Origin: Paenibacillus lignilyticus
GTDB taxonomy: Bacteria; Bacillota; Bacilli; Paenibacillales; Paenibacillaceae
Reading direction: 5' to 3'
DNA length: 33,035 nucleotides
NCBI RefSeq assembly: GCF_017942085.1
Contig: NZ_JAGKSP010000037.1
Span: 1 to 33,035, forward strand
Shown: positions 31,280 to 33,035 of the stretch, one piece after another
Layout: the number at the start of each line of letters is the position of its first letter
Numbering within the stretch: position 1 is the stretch's first letter
The notes under the pieces: model-generated
Told to the model about the DNA's origin: nothing
Seen by the model: only the letters and a program-made list of their open reading frames with translations
Database searches by the model: none
Made by a program: the position numbers and the translations under genes

Positions 31280-32563
31280 TTACGAACGATAATCATACTT
31301 GCAATTGGAGCTCCAGAGCAGAAATTCTCGGATCCCTTGCTCACGTGCGGCTTGAATTTGCTTATTCACTTGTGCGGCCCCATATTGCTGATGCGGATGA
31401 ACCCATCTCGCCGTAAAACTTTGCAGCCAGGGTCTAATCGTTGCCGTAGTCTGGCTGCCGCTGCTTTGAATAATGGCATTCCGCCGCTTCGCATCCAACA
31501 TCGCCTGGCTGATAATCGGATATGGATTAAGATCCGGCTGTTTCACTCCGTACATGCCCGTCGAATAATGCGAGGGATAGGTCATGGGTGAAATCACATC
31601 CACTGCACTCGTAACCGCCCTCCACGACTGTCCGATTCCCATATCATTCGTTGAAGAGGTCACTAATCCAAATACATCAGCGGATATTCTGGCACCGGAT
31701 TGATGCACGCTCGATCTTGCCTGACGAAGGAAATAAGAAATCACTTCCGACTTCGTTCTCCCACCGCGATCGCCATACTTTACTTCGCGATCCACCTTGG
31801 CTCCGTTATCGGGAAAGCGCACATAATCGAATTGGATCTCATCAAAACCCTTGGTTGCAGCTTCCCTTGCAATCGCAGTGTTATATTGGCGTACTTGTTG
31901 CTGAAAAGGATTGAGCCACGCCTTTCCCTGCGCGTCCCTCCACACGCCTCCGCCTTGCTTCTGCAATGCCATGTTCGGATTCATCTTCGCATAAAGCGGA
32001 TCTTTGAAGGTTACAATCCTGCCAATGACATAGATGTGCTTGGCTTTGAGCTTTGCGATTAATCCCTCAACATCCGATATGGCCACATGACGGTCTGCTC
32101 CGATGGCATGCACTGCCGGCAGCGCGGAGTCGTAAGTCAACTGACCGTAATCGTTCTTCACATCAATCACCATGGCATTAAGGTCCGTCCTGTCTAACAG
32201 ATCAATAAGAGCGTTCATCCGTTTCTTACTGCCGGCCACCCAGCCGGATACGTAAATGCCGCGAACCGGCTGCTCCGGCTTACGGATTTTACGGGAGGCG
32301 GCAGCAATGGAATGCTTGGAATGCTTACTGTTCGCAGCAGCTGTACTTGTTAAGGTCCTCGTTGTTGGTTTCATTCCAGGGGCTACTCTGCTTTTATGTT
32401 TTACAGTTAGTTGTTGGAGATCGGTGTTGGTTTGACTTTGTTGCTTTAATGGAGGAAGGCTGAATTGATCTTGTCGATCAGCCGAATTGCACCCCGCACA
32501 GACGATCATTCCGGATAAAATCATCGTCATGCTCATTATCTTCATACCGTCCTTCACCATCAT
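31280..32563 (-). CDS. DUF4015-type putative glycoside hydrolase lipoprotein
   Basis: The signal peptide ends in the lipobox MIVCAGC, lipid-modified cysteine at residue 25. A Ser/Lys/Thr-rich linker follows to about residue 95. The rest (about 97-427) is a TIM-barrel-like domain of the DUF4015/putative glycoside hydrolase family, with VRGIYVSGW at its start, GFDEIQFDYVRFPD at the strand that should hold an acidic catalytic residue and DVISPMTYPSHY. The natural substrate is unknown; such proteins are thought to act on polysaccharides at the cell surface. Start has two neighbouring ATG codons after GGGGGTG. It is located between guaB and the rRNA operon. Confidence 0.85.
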   Translation of the reverse strand: MMVKDGMKIMSMTMILSGMIVCAGCNSADRQDQFSLPPLKQQSQTNTDLQQLTVKHKSRVAPGMKPTTRTLTSTAAANSKHSKHSIAAASRKIRKPEQPVRGIYVSGWVAGSKKRMNALIDLLDRTDLNAMVIDVKNDYGQLTYDSALPAVHAIGADRHVAISDVEGLIAKLKAKHIYVIGRIVTFKDPLYAKMNPNMALQKQGGGVWRDAQGKAWLNPFQQQVRQYNTAIAREAATKGFDEIQFDYVRFPDNGAKVDREVKYGDRGGRTKSEVISYFLRQARSSVHQSGARISADVFGLVTSSTNDMGIGQSWRAVTSAVDVISPMTYPSHYSTGMYGVKQPDLNPYPIISQAMLDAKRRNAIIQSSGSQTTATIRPWLQSFTARWVHPHQQYGAAQVNKQIQAAREQGIREFLLWSSNCKYDYRS

Positions 32564-32668
32564 CAGCTAGCACCCCCAGTACGTTGAATGACTACGTTAC
32601 CAGTAGTATGTGCCCGCCATTCCATTCCATTGTGTAGGAGATATATCCAGCATTGGTAAAAACACTAC

Positions 32669-32698
32669 AAAAAACCGACCGTATAAATACGGTCGGTT
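32669..32698 (-). terminator. Terminator of the rRNA operon
   Basis: Perfect 11-base arms AACCGACCGTA and TACGGTCGGTT with a four-base loop are followed by TTTTTTG on the minus strand, just beyond 5S rRNA. Confidence 0.85.
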
Positions 32699-32704
32699 CA
32701 TCGT

Positions 32705-32821
32705 GCTTGGCAACGTCCTACTCTCCCAGGACCCTGCGGTCCAAGTACCATCGGCGCTGGAGGGCTTAACGGTCGTGTTCGGGATGGGTACGCGTGGTTC
32801 CCCTCCGCCATCGCCACCAAA
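32705..32821 (-). rRNA. rrf: 5S ribosomal RNA
   Basis: Read on the minus strand it begins TTTGGTGGCGATGGCGGAG and ends GTAGGACGTTGCCAAGC, the standard 5S ends, about 117 bases. Conserved internal sequences such as CCCATCCCGAACACG and GCGCCGATGGTA are present. The 120 bases between it and 23S contain the CTGAAAACTGGATA sequence that often occurs in the spacers of Bacilli rRNA operons. Confidence 0.95.
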
Positions 32822-32944
32822 CGGTGATCGCGTTAGCGATACGATACACAAGGCTTACGCCCTGAAAACTGGATACGAACCTTTGCGAAGGTTTTGTTTT
32901 AGCTGATTTTGTCCGAAGTTGAACATCCGAGCTGAATGTTCGTA

Positions 32945-33035
32945 GGATAAGCCCTCGACCGATTAGTATTCGTCAGCTGCATGCATTGCTGCACTTCCAC
33001 CTCGAACCTATCAACCTGATCGTCTTTCAGGGGTC
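32945..33035 (-). rRNA. rrl: 23S ribosomal RNA, 3' end (truncated by window)
   Basis: The minus strand gives the end of 23S rRNA with GTGCAGCAATGCATGCAGC, then ACGAATACTAATCGGTCGAG and GGCTTATCC, which closely matches the 3' terminus of Bacilli 23S genes. Only about 91 bases are in the window; the rest of the operon lies to the right. Confidence 0.9.

Noticed and set aside
32597..32906. Open frames across 32597-32906 on both strands
   Set aside because: They overlap 5S rRNA and its terminator and are not coding.
1..33035. CRISPR array, insertion sequence or prophage
   Set aside because: No regularly spaced repeats, transposase, integrase or phage structural genes are visible anywhere in the window.

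Overview
The window looks like chromosomal DNA from an endospore-forming, flagellated member of the Firmicutes, most likely Paenibacillus or a close relative. The evidence is the origin-proximal gene set on the minus strand at the right end (23S/5S rRNA, guaB, dacA, pdxS, pdxT, serS with a tRNA-Ser), the sporulation-type genes (an SspP-like spore protein, a Spo0E-like phosphatase, a KinE-like kinase), a Gmad2 plus stalk-domain exported protein, and many TTG/GTG starts with strong GGAGG-type ribosome binding sites. Genus is an inference from gene content; no 16S sequence is present.

Layout, left to right. Positions 1-631 hold the end of a TrkA-C-domain membrane protein. Positions 730-5360 hold a two-gene minus-strand cassette, a lipoprotein solute-binding protein followed by an ADP-ribosylglycohydrolase-like enzyme. 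It is bracketed by two diverged copies of the same block: the 3' end of a rhodanese gene, its terminator and the sequence beyond. The right copy belongs to an intact sulfurtransferase (5286-6140); the left copy is a decayed stub. Next come a GNAT acetyltransferase, a DUF378 membrane protein, a YkuI-like EAL protein, a pterin carbinolamine dehydratase with a small unknown gene, and motA-motB behind a sigma-D-type promoter.

Positions 11149-14820 hold what I consider the most interesting unit: a three-gene minus-strand operon with its own candidate promoter and terminator. It encodes an ATP-grasp ligase resembling D-aspartate ligases, a MurE-like ligase that lacks the DNPR amino-acid-recognition motif, and an aspartate/glutamate-family racemase with both catalytic cysteines. 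Together they could make a D-amino acid and attach it to a peptide, peptidoglycan precursor or small molecule. The product is unknown.

Positions 14984-18750 carry an RluF-like pseudouridine synthase, an NAD(P)-binding oxidoreductase and a large sensor histidine kinase. A cluster of DnaA boxes (18902-18995) fills the gap between the kinase and tadA. A Spo0E-like gene overlaps the 3' end of tadA on the opposite strand. A tRNA-Arg follows, then a short stretch of gene debris (a PhnB-like remnant and a histidine-kinase tail). The rest, to 24863, is mostly exported or spore-related: a stalk/Gmad2 protein, a lipoprotein with a chemoreceptor, two short genes (one SspP-like) and a small unknown protein.

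Positions 24990-33035 are conserved housekeeping, all on the minus strand: tRNA-Ser, serS, pdxT, pdxS, dacA, guaB, a DUF4015 lipoprotein, and the 5S and 3' end of 23S rRNA. Their common orientation suggests that replication enters from the right. I saw no transposase, integrase, phage gene or CRISPR array.
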